Origin: Martinezella lusitana
GTDB lineage: Bacteria > Pseudomonadota > Alphaproteobacteria > Rhizobiales > Rhizobiaceae
NCBI RefSeq assembly: GCF_014207095.1
Contig: NZ_JACHBG010000011.1
Span: forward strand, 1-64,000
Length of the DNA stretch: 64,000 bases
Reading direction: 5' to 3'
Positions 8,430 to 16,901 of this stretch are shown here, piece by piece. The notes below the pieces were generated by a model. The model ran no database searches and was not told the origin of the DNA. It saw only the letters and a program-made list of their open reading frames with translations. The position numbers were made by a program, and so were the translations under genes. How positions within the stretch are numbered: position 1 is the stretch's first letter; the number at the start of each line of letters is the position of its first letter.

Positions 8430-10391
8430 TCAGTGTGCGGCGCCTGATTTCTCTTGTGCCCTCACTATGGCGTCCGCTTCCTTGCCGTATAGTTCCTCGA
8501 AGTGATCGAAGGTCTTGGAAAAATAACCAATGCCCTGCGTCGCCGAGCGCAGCGCTCGCGCCAGATCGTCAAGTGCGCCGCCCGGAACGAGCGCCCGGAA
8601 GATGTCCCATCCCTTGGCGGCTTCATCGCGGTCGAAGCCGAGAACCTGGCCGTTGAGAGCGGAGACGATCTGGACGAGGTTGCCCGAATAGACCGATGGA
8701 ATATGAAACTCGCTGCGAAAAACCGGCTGCATCAAGACGGTCGATCCTTCCGAAAGCGCCTGACGCACCCCCATTTTCGACGCAGTCCGGAAGGCGTGTT
8801 CCGAACTGTCGACGGTATGGTGCTGACCATCTGACAACGTTACACCAACATCGATGACTTCGAAGCCTAGCGGTCCTTTCTCCATTGCTTCGCGCGCACC
8901 CGCTTCGACGGCGGGGATGTAATTGCGGGGAACGGCGCCGCCTTTGATGGTTTCGTCAAAGGTGAAGCCCCGGCCGCGCTCGTTGGGGTAAATGCTGAGC
9001 TTCACATCCGCAAATTGCCCGGCGCCGCCGGTCTGCTTGCGATGACGGTAGTGAACCTCCGACGGTTTCGTGATCGTCTCGCGGTAGATCGGGCTGGGCG
9101 TTCGGTCGGTCACTGAGATGTGAAAGACATCGGACAGTGTTCGGAAGAGATCACGCAGATGTACGGGCCCTTGGGCACGGACGAGTTGAGCGCCCGTACC
9201 TTCTTCCTGCAAGACTTTCAGACCGCGATCCGTCTCGGAGAGTTTCGCCAGCGTCTCTGAAAGCTTGTTTTCATCGCGTTCGCTGCCCGGAATCAGGATC
9301 CTTTCAAGCATCGGCGTCGGTGGTTCCGTCCATTCAGGCGGGGCAACCACCGCGCCAGTAGTCAGCAGCGAAGGGACAGACAGGTGGTCGGACTTGACCG
9401 TGGCGAAGACATCCCCCGCCGCAGGCAGAACCGCCGAATTGGACCGTCCATTGGCAAGATTTTGTACCGCGCCAAGGCTTGAGCCGCCAAGCAATGCGCC
9501 TTGCCGCAATCCGTCACCAAGCGCGCGCACGAGCACCGTCTTGCCGACATTTTGGCGATGATAGGCGTGGAAGCTCACGGCCACCAGCTTGCCTTCGTCG
9601 ACGGCTGCTGGACGAGCGAGACGCTGCCGCAGAACCCCGACCGGCGGCGCCTCGTGACGCAGCGCCTTCATCAGCCTCATCATGCCGTTGCCGTGACCTG
9701 CAGCACCGATCAGAACCGGGATAATCCTGTTTTCCCGGAGAACCCGTGATGAGATGGCATAAAGCGCGTCGCTGGGTGGTTCGCGGTCCTCGATCAGTTC
9801 TTCAAGAAGCCAGTCATCGAATTCGGACAGGTGTTCCAGGAGCTCGGCGCGTGCTTCGCGCTCGCGTTCGGCGGCACCATCGGGTATTGCGATCAGCGCC
9901 GAAGTCTGGCCTTCCCGGTAGCGCCACGCCCGTTCCGAAATCAGGTCGCAACTACCTGCGATCCTGTCCCCCTCGCGGATCGGGATCTGACGAAGCAAAA
10001 GGGTGTGGTTGGCGTAGTCCTGAAGCGCGGCGATCACGTCCCTCAGCCGCCCTCTCGGTTCGTCCATCCGGTTGACGAAGAGGATGCAAGGCGTCCCCGA
10101 GGCTTCGATTATCCGCAGATAGGGCGCCGCGAGCACGGCCTCCTCGGGTGCCGGTGAAACGCACAGGATGCAGGCGTCGCTGGCAAGAAGCGCGTGCTGC
10201 GCATGCGCCAGCGCTTCGTTGGGCCCCGGCGCGTCGAGCGCGCACCACGCCTCGTTTCCGAAGGTGAATTCTGTGATGTTCAATCCATAAGGGGAGCTGG
10301 ATTTTTTCGGTGCCCCCTCCAGGGAGCCGAGCTTTTCCACGACTGTCGATTTTCCAGTCTGCGAAGGTCCAAGCACGGTAAAGCAGCGCAT
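8430..10391 (-). CDS. Elongation factor G-like translational GTPase paralogue
   Basis: Resembles EF-G through all domains: G domain (residues 1-270), a beta-barrel domain II, then domains III-V with YRETI, HYRHRKQTGGAGQFADV and a GWDIFRALVPGG tail. Start at 10391 is chosen for GGAGG 8 nt upstream. The P-loop GPSQTGKST is intact. Switch I is short and lacks RGITI, DTPGH has become DAPGP (losing the catalytic His), and NKxD is NRMD. At 653 residues it is shorter than normal EF-G. These changes suggest slow or altered GTP hydrolysis and a role other than housekeeping translocation. No str-operon neighbours. Confidence 0.85.
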   Translation of the reverse strand: MRCFTVLGPSQTGKSTVVEKLGSLEGAPKKSSSPYGLNITEFTFGNEAWCALDAPGPNEALAHAQHALLASDACILCVSPAPEEAVLAAPYLRIIEASGTPCILFVNRMDEPRGRLRDVIAALQDYANHTLLLRQIPIREGDRIAGSCDLISERAWRYREGQTSALIAIPDGAAEREREARAELLEHLSEFDDWLLEELIEDREPPSDALYAISSRVLRENRIIPVLIGAAGHGNGMMRLMKALRHEAPPVGVLRQRLARPAAVDEGKLVAVSFHAYHRQNVGKTVLVRALGDGLRQGALLGGSSLGAVQNLANGRSNSAVLPAAGDVFATVKSDHLSVPSLLTTGAVVAPPEWTEPPTPMLERILIPGSERDENKLSETLAKLSETDRGLKVLQEEGTGAQLVRAQGPVHLRDLFRTLSDVFHISVTDRTPSPIYRETITKPSEVHYRHRKQTGGAGQFADVKLSIYPNERGRGFTFDETIKGGAVPRNYIPAVEAGAREAMEKGPLGFEVIDVGVTLSDGQHHTVDSSEHAFRTASKMGVRQALSEGSTVLMQPVFRSEFHIPSVYSGNLVQIVSALNGQVLGFDRDEAAKGWDIFRALVPGGALDDLARALRSATQGIGYFSKTFDHFEELYGKEADAIVRAQEKSGAAH

Positions 10392-10605
10392 CGGCGTTCC
10401 TCCAACTGCCATAAACACAACTTTCAGCCATCATAGGATGCCCTGAACCGCCTCAATGCGCCAGAGGTCTTCAGTTTCACGACGCTATGATCTGCATTTG
10501 CATGTGTGGCTGATCCATTCGGTGGCTGGGAACCCATTGACGAATTTGCGATATCGAATTCTGTTGTCGAGAGGTCTTCTAGCCAGTGGAATTTGGGATA
10601 ACGCA

Positions 10606-10902
10606 ATGAGCGATATGTTGACTTGCACGGCGTGTGGATCAGACAAAGCCGAACCGGTCGTCCACGGCGGCTCATACATTCTTCGATGCGCCGCCTGCGG
10701 CGAGGTAATCGTTGCGACATCGTTCATGGCGCTGCTCGACTCCGAAGACGAGTGGGCCGCCTTTATCGATGCAGGTCCCGGAAAGATCCCTCGACCGGAG
10801 GCGCTGGTCGCGCGTGGATCGCTTCGCCAGATATCAACAGCAATCAACGTTACGACACGTAAGGGAAATTTTATACGTCTGATCCCTGAAAAGAGAGAGT
10901 GA
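10606..10902 (+). CDS. Small zinc-ribbon-like protein
   Basis: A 98-residue product from the ATG at 10606 (MSDMLTCTACGSDKAEPV). Two Cys pairs, CTAC and CAAC, 18 residues apart make a zinc ribbon likely. The rest (LLDSEDEWAAFIDAGPGKIPRPE) is not recognised. It is transcribed away from the EF-G-like gene across a 214-bp divergent gap, which holds no other gene. Function unknown; nucleic acid or protein binding is only a guess from the ribbon. Confidence 0.6.
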   Translation: MSDMLTCTACGSDKAEPVVHGGSYILRCAACGEVIVATSFMALLDSEDEWAAFIDAGPGKIPRPEALVARGSLRQISTAINVTTRKGNFIRLIPEKRE

Positions 10903-11041
10903 AGCGCTCCGGTGACAATCCGCGAAGAGAGGCTTCCACTCCATATTTTCCAATCGCACGAGCATAAGGCCTTCCCGGTTACCGGCGACGTTGCGCGTTC
11001 GTTTCACCGCGTAGCTAGCAGCATCCTGCCAAGATGCAATC

Positions 11042-12289
11042 TCAATAGTCCACCACCCTGCCGTCCAATGGATCGGCCCAGCGCGTGTTTGGCACGGTCG
11101 AAAACCAGCCGGGCCGCGCGGGATCGCGATCGTAAAGATAACCGCCGAGCGACTTGTAAAGATCGGCATATTGGCCGAGCTTGTCACGATCAAGCGTCAC
11201 GCCAAGGCCGGGACCATCCGGCACCGCAATGGCGCCATCGACATATTTCATCGGACCGCCGGCGATGATGTCGTCGGTGAGCTGGTGGTAATGCGCATCC
11301 GCCGTATAGACGAGGTTCGGCAAGACGGCACCAAGATGCAGCATGGTGGCGAGCTGGATGCCGAGCTCGCCGGAAGAATGCACGGCAACACCGAGCTGGA
11401 ATGTCTCGCACACGCCTGCCGCCTTGATGCAGGGTCGGATGCCACCCCAGAAGGTGGTATCGAGCAGGATCACATCGACGGCCGGGTTCAGCACATTGGT
11501 TGCAAGCTGCTCGAAGTTGATGACGATGGTATTGGTGGCGAGTGGCATATGTGTGTTTTCCCGCACGCGCCGCATGCCATTCAGACCCCAGGTCGGATCC
11601 TCATAGTAATCGTTATTGAGATCCTCGATACCCTTGGCAAAGCGGATGGCCTCTTCAACGCTGAAGGCGGCGTTCGGATCATAGCGCACGGAATCGCTGC
11701 CAACAGCCTTTGCAAGTGCGCGGAAGACTTCGAGTTCATAGTCAGGCGGAAAGACGCCACTCTTGAGCTTATGCGCCTTGAAACCATGACTGCGCTTGAG
11801 TTCCAGCGCCTGTTCGATCAGTTGGTCGGCAGTGCGGATCTCTCCCTTGCCGGTCTCTTTATTCGGCAGACGGAAAAAGAGATAACTTGCAAAACCAACC
11901 TCATTGCGCATCTTGCCGCCGAGGACGTCATAGGCGGGAACGCCCAGAAACTTGCCGATAATATCGATGCAGGCAAATTCGATGGCCGCATGCATCTGTG
12001 TACGGTTGTTGTAAAGGCTGGCTGTCGGATTGCAGATCTTGAAACGCAGCTGCTCGAGCTCGAACGGGTCATGCCCGACAAGGTAGGTCTTGAGCGCGCG
12101 GAATGCCGCCTCCGCACTCTCGCCTCCTCCCCCCATCTCACCGAGGCCGACGATGCCGATATCCGTTTCCACCTCGATGATCGTGCGCACGAAACGACCC
12201 CAATGCGCGCCGTTGGAATGCCGCAGCGGCGCTTCGAGCGGCACGGTCACGGTTGTTGCGCGGATGTCGGTGATCTTGGGCCGCTTCAT
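11042..12289 (-). CDS. Enolase-superfamily sugar-acid dehydratase (glucarate dehydratase-like)
   Basis: Mandelate racemase/muconate lactonizing enzyme family, 415 residues, likely dehydrating an aldonic or aldaric acid to a 2-keto-3-deoxy acid. Visible active-site elements are HKLKSG (the KxK base), DPNAAF (first metal Asp), EDPTWG (second acid), ATNTIV and VHSSGELG with the C-terminal His. The ATNTIV/VHSS pattern resembles the D-glucarate dehydratase subgroup more than mandelate racemase. It follows the SDR gene by 30 nt and is co-transcribed with it. The exact substrate cannot be set from sequence. Confidence 0.85.
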   Translation of the reverse strand: MKRPKITDIRATTVTVPLEAPLRHSNGAHWGRFVRTIIEVETDIGIVGLGEMGGGGESAEAAFRALKTYLVGHDPFELEQLRFKICNPTASLYNNRTQMHAAIEFACIDIIGKFLGVPAYDVLGGKMRNEVGFASYLFFRLPNKETGKGEIRTADQLIEQALELKRSHGFKAHKLKSGVFPPDYELEVFRALAKAVGSDSVRYDPNAAFSVEEAIRFAKGIEDLNNDYYEDPTWGLNGMRRVRENTHMPLATNTIVINFEQLATNVLNPAVDVILLDTTFWGGIRPCIKAAGVCETFQLGVAVHSSGELGIQLATMLHLGAVLPNLVYTADAHYHQLTDDIIAGGPMKYVDGAIAVPDGPGLGVTLDRDKLGQYADLYKSLGGYLYDRDPARPGWFSTVPNTRWADPLDGRVVDY

Positions 12290-12319
12290 GCAGGTCTCCG
12301 TTCAAATGAAAGCAATAAC

Positions 12320-13102
12320 TTACTCCGGCAGCACGATGCCGAGCTTGGCCATGGTGCCGCCATCGATCTTTATGTCAGCGCCGGTGATGAAACGAGCCTT
12401 GTCGCTGGCAAGAAATGCTACCAGATCGGCAACTTCTTCCTGCTTGCCGACGCGGCCGACCGGATGGCCCTTGCCCCATTGAGCAACCATCTCATCCTGG
12501 GTCATGTCACCCTTGAAGAGATCGGCGGCCCAGCGCAGCATGGGCGTATCGATCGAGGCTGGGCAAACGGCATTGACCGTGATGTTGTCGGCAGCATGAT
12601 CGAGCGCCATGGCACGCACGAGTGCGTTGATGGCGCCCTTGCTGGCGGTGTAGGCGGCTACATTTGCCTGCGAGGCGTAGGACTGTATCGACGAGATGGC
12701 GACAATTGCACCACCACCCCGCTTTCTCATTTCCGGAATGGCAAACTTCGAGGCGAGGTAGATGCCTTTCAGATTGACGTCGAGCACGTCGTCCCAAACA
12801 TCTTCCGACGTATCGACCACCGTGCCGTAGCGTTGGATGCCAGCACTGCAGACCAGAATATCGACACCACCAAATTCTGCTACCGCCTGTTCGACGGCAG
12901 CTTGCATATCCGCAGCCTTGCGAACATCGCCGACAAAGCCGCTTGTCTTGCCGCCGGCCTCACCCACCGTCTTATCGACGGACTGCCGGTCGTTGGAAAC
13001 GATGAGGACCTGTGCACCGGCCTTTGCGAAGCGCTCCGCGCAAGCACGCCCCATGCCCAGGCTACCGCCGGTGACGATGATGCTCTTGCCTTCGAATTCC
13101 AT
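12320..13102 (-). CDS. SDR family NAD(P)-dependent oxidoreductase
   Basis: A 260-residue classical short-chain dehydrogenase. It shows the cofactor motif TGGSLGMG, a CSAGIQ segment in place of NNAG, the catalytic Ser in SISSIQSYAS, the YTASK active site and PAS/T after beta 6. In this cluster it probably oxidises a sugar to its lactone or a sugar acid to a keto acid. It is the first gene after the SMP-30 gene on the minus strand, with a promoter and a TATGGTAG site in the 55-bp gap. It overlaps nothing and leads into the dehydratase gene. Confidence 0.9.
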   Translation of the reverse strand: MEFEGKSIIVTGGSLGMGRACAERFAKAGAQVLIVSNDRQSVDKTVGEAGGKTSGFVGDVRKAADMQAAVEQAVAEFGGVDILVCSAGIQRYGTVVDTSEDVWDDVLDVNLKGIYLASKFAIPEMRKRGGGAIVAISSIQSYASQANVAAYTASKGAINALVRAMALDHAADNITVNAVCPASIDTPMLRWAADLFKGDMTQDEMVAQWGKGHPVGRVGKQEEVADLVAFLASDKARFITGADIKIDGGTMAKLGIVLPE

Positions 13103-13140
13103 AAAGGGCGCTCCTCCACGCGTTTTCGCTTATTAACATT

Positions 13141-13155
13141 CTACCATACCAGTAT
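13141..13155 (-). promoter_or_regulatory. Promoter with GntR-type operator candidate, site 1
   Basis: On the minus strand TTGACA, a 17-nt spacer and GTTAAT form a sigma-70 promoter for the SDR-dehydratase unit. The spacer holds TGGTATGGTAG (core TATGGTAG at 13141-13148). The core recurs at two other promoters of the cluster. Confidence 0.5.
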
Positions 13156-13156
13156 G

Positions 13157-14050
13157 TCAATATCCGAATTTGGGTTCTGCGACACCGCGAAAGCCGGTTT
13201 CGACCGCCAGCAGACTACCTTCGAGTGGATGGGTAGAAAGATGTTCTCGGGTCATGGTGAAGCGGGCAGATGTAACATAGAGCGTGGAAAGATCTGCTCC
13301 GCCGAAGGTGCAGCTCGTGGGCCATAAAACCGGCAGCTCGACGAGATCTCGCAGCGCGCCTTCGGCGCTGAAACGGGCGACGGCGGCGCCGCCGACCACG
13401 CGGCAATTCCAGAGATGATCATCCGCATCGAGACATGAGCCGTCGGGCAAGCCGCGCGTAAACCCACTCACCACGGTGCGGCGACCCGAGATCGTCTTTG
13501 CCTCTGGATCGTAGGCAAAGGAATAGATTTCGTTGGCGCGCGTGTCGGCAAACAGAAAGCGATTGTCCCGGGTCCAGCCCATTGTGTTGGTGATACCATA
13601 ATCATTCGGCGTCAACTGCTTGATCTCGCCCGACGGATCGATGCGATAGATCGCGCCGGCATTGGCTGTCATATCCTTCGGCGTTCCATCCGCATTGAGA
13701 TTGTTCTGCATCGTAGACACCCAGAAGGAACCGTCGGGTGCGACCCGGCCTTCGTTCAACCGATTTTCGGGTCTTGCCGGTTCCGGCCTTGCAAAAGGCT
13801 CGAATACCCCCCCGGGCCGCCAGAGGCAGACGTCGCGGGCAAGCCCAACGATAAAGCCACCGCTCTTGCACATGCCGATCGATGTCGGGAAATCCGGTGT
13901 AGACCAGGTCTGGTGCATGCCCGTCTTTACTTCCAGCCGATGAATGCGTTTGCCGCCGATATCGACCCAGTAGAGCGCACCCTCCTCACTCGACCAGACA
14001 ATGCTCTCACCCACGATGTCCTGCGCATCGAATAAAATGCGGACCCGCAT
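13157..14050 (-). CDS. SMP-30/gluconolactonase family lactonase
   Basis: A 297-residue six-bladed propeller that hydrolyses sugar lactones to aldonic acids with a divalent metal. The metal-site motifs are visible: Glu in GESIVWSSEEGALYWVDI, Asn in NRLNEGRVAPDGSFWV and Asp in GLPDGSCLDADDHLWNC. No signal peptide, so cytoplasmic. It is transcribed divergently from the first GntR gene and heads a minus-strand run that continues into the SDR and dehydratase genes 55 nt on, though that gap has its own promoter. It supplies the lactone-opening step of the inferred pathway. Confidence 0.92.
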   Translation of the reverse strand: MRVRILFDAQDIVGESIVWSSEEGALYWVDIGGKRIHRLEVKTGMHQTWSTPDFPTSIGMCKSGGFIVGLARDVCLWRPGGVFEPFARPEPARPENRLNEGRVAPDGSFWVSTMQNNLNADGTPKDMTANAGAIYRIDPSGEIKQLTPNDYGITNTMGWTRDNRFLFADTRANEIYSFAYDPEAKTISGRRTVVSGFTRGLPDGSCLDADDHLWNCRVVGGAAVARFSAEGALRDLVELPVLWPTSCTFGGADLSTLYVTSARFTMTREHLSTHPLEGSLLAVETGFRGVAEPKFGY

Positions 14051-14120
14051 ATTCCCTCCCTCTTCATAGTGAAACTTGCGATTGACAATAGGAAATCGAC
14101 GATCTAAATCAAGCTTAATT

Positions 14121-14135
14121 TATACCTATCATACA
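14121..14135. promoter_or_regulatory. GntR-type operator candidate, site 2
   Basis: In the divergent gap between the lactonase and GntR genes the minus strand reads TGTATGATAGGTATA, core TATGATAG at 14126-14133. A plus-strand promoter TTGACA (14082-14087), 17 nt, TAAATC (14105-14110) lies just before it, so the site sits downstream of the GntR start point, as in autorepression. Confidence 0.45.
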
Positions 14136-14152
14136 GGTTGGAGAAGAGCTTT

Positions 14153-14887
14153 ATGGAATTCTCTTCTGATACGAAGGATGCCGGAGAACGTCACGCTGGA
14201 GCCGAGGGATTGCTCGGCAGCGTCATGACTTCGGTAAAGGCCTATATCCGTGACAATGGCCTGCAGGTCGGCGACGAACTGCCAAGCGAGGGCGCATTTG
14301 CGGAACAGACCGGCACATCGCGAACCATCGTTCGTGAGGCCTATCGTTCCCTCGCCGCATTGACGCTGATCGATATCGGCAACGGACGCCGGGCGCGGGT
14401 GGCTGCACCGAAGGCCGATGTGCTGGCGATGATCACAGATCACGCCGTCCATACAAACCAGGCAACCATCCAGCAGATTTTCGACGTGCGCCGCACCATT
14501 GAGCGTCGAACCGTAGCGCTTGCGGCGTTGCGCCGAAGCGATCGGGAAGCGGCAGAAATCTACGCGCTGGCGGAGGCCATGCAGCGCGATTTCTATGAGC
14601 CGCAGAAAGTCATGGAGCACGACATCGCCTTTCACGAGGCGATCGGCTCGGCATCGAAGAACCCGATGTTTTCGTTGATCGTCGGCTCCTTCCATGTGGT
14701 GACGCGCCACACCTGGCCGATCGGCTGGGCGAGCCGCGGCAGCAACGAAACGCGACAGGAAAGCATCGACGGCCACTTCGCGATCGCGCAGGCCATCGCC
14801 AACGGCGATCCGGCCAGAGGCGAGGCCGCGATGGTCGAGCATTTCGACCTCACCGTGAAAGCACTGCTAGCGGCGGGAGTATACTGA
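14153..14887 (+). CDS. GntR family regulator, FadR subfamily (FCD domain)
   Basis: DNA-binding repressor or activator, 244 residues. The winged helix lies at about residues 20-85 (VGDELPSEGAFAEQTGTSRTIVREAYRSLAAL), followed by an all-helical FCD ligand domain with the metal/ligand positions FDVRRTIE, HDIAFHEAIGSASKNP and HF near the end. Start at 14153 is chosen because GGAG lies 9-12 nt upstream. Its stop codon overlaps the next start (TGATG), so it is translationally coupled to the dehydratase it probably controls. The likely ligand is a sugar acid of the pathway. Confidence 0.9.
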   Translation: MEFSSDTKDAGERHAGAEGLLGSVMTSVKAYIRDNGLQVGDELPSEGAFAEQTGTSRTIVREAYRSLAALTLIDIGNGRRARVAAPKADVLAMITDHAVHTNQATIQQIFDVRRTIERRTVALAALRRSDREAAEIYALAEAMQRDFYEPQKVMEHDIAFHEAIGSASKNPMFSLIVGSFHVVTRHTWPIGWASRGSNETRQESIDGHFAIAQAIANGDPARGEAAMVEHFDLTVKALLAAGVY

Positions 14888-16089
14888 TGAAGATCACCGC
14901 GTTCGAAACCGTCCGCGTCAAGGAATTCCCGAATATTCTATGGGTGAGGATTCATACGAATGAAGGTCTCGTCGGGCTTGGCGAAACCTTCTTCATGGCG
15001 GAAACGGTGGAGGCCTACATCCATGAGGTCGTCGCACCGAAACTGCTTGGTCGCGACCCCTTGGAGATCGATCGCATCTCAAAAGACCTCACCGGCTATC
15101 TCGGCTTCCGCTCCACAGGTGTCGAGATGCGCGGCAACTCCGCCGTCGACATCGGTCTCTGGGACTTGTTCGGAAAATCAACCGACCTACCGATTGCACA
15201 ATTGCTCGGCGGCTTTTCGCGCCAGGAAATCCGAACCTACAATACCTGCGCCGGCAACACCTACATGCGTGAAGCAAGCGGCCAGCAGACGGGAAATTAC
15301 GGCATAGGCGGTCCCGGTCGCGACTATGACGACCTCAACGGCTTCCTCGAACACGCAGACGATCTGGCGGAGGATCTACTTTCCGAAGGCATTTCGGCGA
15401 TGAAGATCTGGCCTTTCGACATCGCTGCGGAAGCAAGCGGCGGCCAATATATTTCGGGACCTGATCTGCGCAAGGCGCTTGAGCCTTTCGAAAAGATTCG
15501 TAAGCGGGTCGGCGACAAGATGGACATCATGGTCGAGTTCCATTCGATGTGGCAGCTTACCCCGGCGATCCGGATTGCACGTGCGCTCGAACCCTACGGC
15601 ACTTTCTGGCATGAAGATCCCATCAAGATGGATTCGCTGTCCAGTCTGAAGCGCTATGCGGCCGCCAGTTCCGCACCTTTGTGCGCCTCAGAAACGTTGG
15701 CGACGCGTTGGGCTTTTCGCGATCTGCTCGAGACCGACAGCGCCGGGATCGTCATGCTCGACCTTTCCTGGTGCGGCGGCATCTCCGAGGCAAAGAAGAT
15801 CGCCACCATGGCCGAAGCCTGGCACCTGCCTGTCGCGCCGCATGATTGCACAGGCCCTGTCGTTCTTTCAGCATCAACGCACCTGTCGCTCAATGCACCA
15901 AACGCCCTCGTGCAGGAGAGCGTGCGCGCCTATTACCGCACGTGGTACGCCGACCTTACGACGCAATTGCCGACGGTGACCAACGGAATGATCACCGTTC
16001 CGCCAGGCCCTGGCCACGGTATCGAACTGGCGGTGGATCTCGACAGAAAATTCACGGTTTACCGGCGCATGGCCCGAATAGAGGCATGA
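14887..16089 (+). CDS. Mandelate racemase/muconate lactonizing family dehydratase
   Basis: Second enolase-superfamily enzyme of the cluster, 400 residues. Motifs in order: GLGETFFMAE, RGNSAVDIGLWDLFGK, MKIWPFD, the metal ligand segment MVEFHSMW with an adjacent His, HEDPIK, SETLATR and APHDCTGPV. The EFH and PHDCTGP elements resemble galactonate/gluconate-type acid-sugar dehydratases that use paired His residues. It starts inside the stop of the GntR gene. Its presence with the glucarate-like enzyme suggests two different acid substrates or epimers. Exact specificity unresolved. Confidence 0.85.
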   Translation: MKITAFETVRVKEFPNILWVRIHTNEGLVGLGETFFMAETVEAYIHEVVAPKLLGRDPLEIDRISKDLTGYLGFRSTGVEMRGNSAVDIGLWDLFGKSTDLPIAQLLGGFSRQEIRTYNTCAGNTYMREASGQQTGNYGIGGPGRDYDDLNGFLEHADDLAEDLLSEGISAMKIWPFDIAAEASGGQYISGPDLRKALEPFEKIRKRVGDKMDIMVEFHSMWQLTPAIRIARALEPYGTFWHEDPIKMDSLSSLKRYAAASSAPLCASETLATRWAFRDLLETDSAGIVMLDLSWCGGISEAKKIATMAEAWHLPVAPHDCTGPVVLSASTHLSLNAPNALVQESVRAYYRTWYADLTTQLPTVTNGMITVPPGPGHGIELAVDLDRKFTVYRRMARIEA

Positions 16090-16104
16090 CCCATGCAAAA
16101 ACAC

Positions 16105-16127
16105 TTGACTTGTATGGTAGTAGGTTA
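16105..16127 (+). promoter_or_regulatory. Promoter with GntR-type operator candidate, site 3
   Basis: TTGACT at 16105-16110 is followed directly by TGTATGGTAGTAGGT (core TATGGTAG at 16113-16120), in the promoter region of the second GntR gene and the ABC importer. As at site 1, the core abuts a TTGAC-type -35 element. No good -10 was identified. Confidence 0.45.
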
Positions 16128-16171
16128 GTAGACAATTCGCATTGGACCGATACCGGGAGGAGAACCGTCGC

Positions 16172-16864
16172 ATGCAGAACGCCAGACCCGCCAAAGTGGT
16201 CGCGATGGGCGAGTCCGTTGGCCCACAGGTCTATCGCATCCTGCGAGAGCGCATCATTCAGGCGGAACTACTGCCGGGAGAACGGCTCTCCGAATCGGAT
16301 GCCGCCAAATCCCTGTCGGTCAGCCGACAGCCGGTGCGGGAAGCCTTCATCAAGCTCTCCGAGGAAGGGCTGGTGCAGGTGCTTCCGCAGCGCGGCACGT
16401 TTGTCACCAAGATCTCGGTGGCGTCGGTCATGGACGTACGTTTTGTGCGTGAGGCGATCGAAGCCGATATCGTGCGCGTGGTCGCCGGAGATCCTGCGGC
16501 CGAGACCGTCGCTGAGCTGCGCCGTCAACTCGCCGAACAGCGGAAGGTATCGCACGACGACCGTACGGGGTTTCTGCGCCTCGACGAACTTTTCCATCAC
16601 ACGCTCGCTGCCGCAGCCGGCAAGTCCTATGCCTGGAGCGTGATCGAAAGCGTCAAGGCGCAGATGGACCGCGTGCGGTTTCTCTCCGTCGACGATCTGC
16701 ATATCGGGCGGTTGATCGAACAGCATGAGAAAATAATCGATGGCATTGCTGCCGGCGACAAGACCGCCGCGGAGGAGGCGATCCGGCTGCATCTGCGCGA
16801 GATACTGACGTCCTTGCCTGAAATCGCCCGCTCTCGCGCGGAGCTGTTCGACGATACGGAGTGA
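16172..16864 (+). CDS. GntR family transcriptional regulator (FCD domain)
   Basis: A 230-residue regulator. The winged helix is at about residues 15-75 (GPQVYRILRERIIQAELLPGERLSESDAAKSL..SRQPVREAFIKL) and an FCD domain follows (FVREAIEADIVRVVAG, LDELFHHTLAAAAG, HLREIL). The start at 16172 is set by GGAGGAG about 10 nt upstream. It is followed after 37 nt by the ABC substrate-binding gene and probably controls import. It belongs to the VanR/FadR branch of the family but is only distantly similar to the first GntR protein. Confidence 0.9.
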   Translation: MQNARPAKVVAMGESVGPQVYRILRERIIQAELLPGERLSESDAAKSLSVSRQPVREAFIKLSEEGLVQVLPQRGTFVTKISVASVMDVRFVREAIEADIVRVVAGDPAAETVAELRRQLAEQRKVSHDDRTGFLRLDELFHHTLAAAAGKSYAWSVIESVKAQMDRVRFLSVDDLHIGRLIEQHEKIIDGIAAGDKTAAEEAIRLHLREILTSLPEIARSRAELFDDTE

Positions 16865-16901
16865 GCGCAGCACATATTACTACAAAACAAGGGAGGAAAG
16901 C

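Noticed and set aside
11171..13327. 718-codon open frame on the plus strand
   Set aside because: It is antisense to the dehydratase, SDR and part of the lactonase genes, which have full family motifs. Long antisense frames are common at this GC content.
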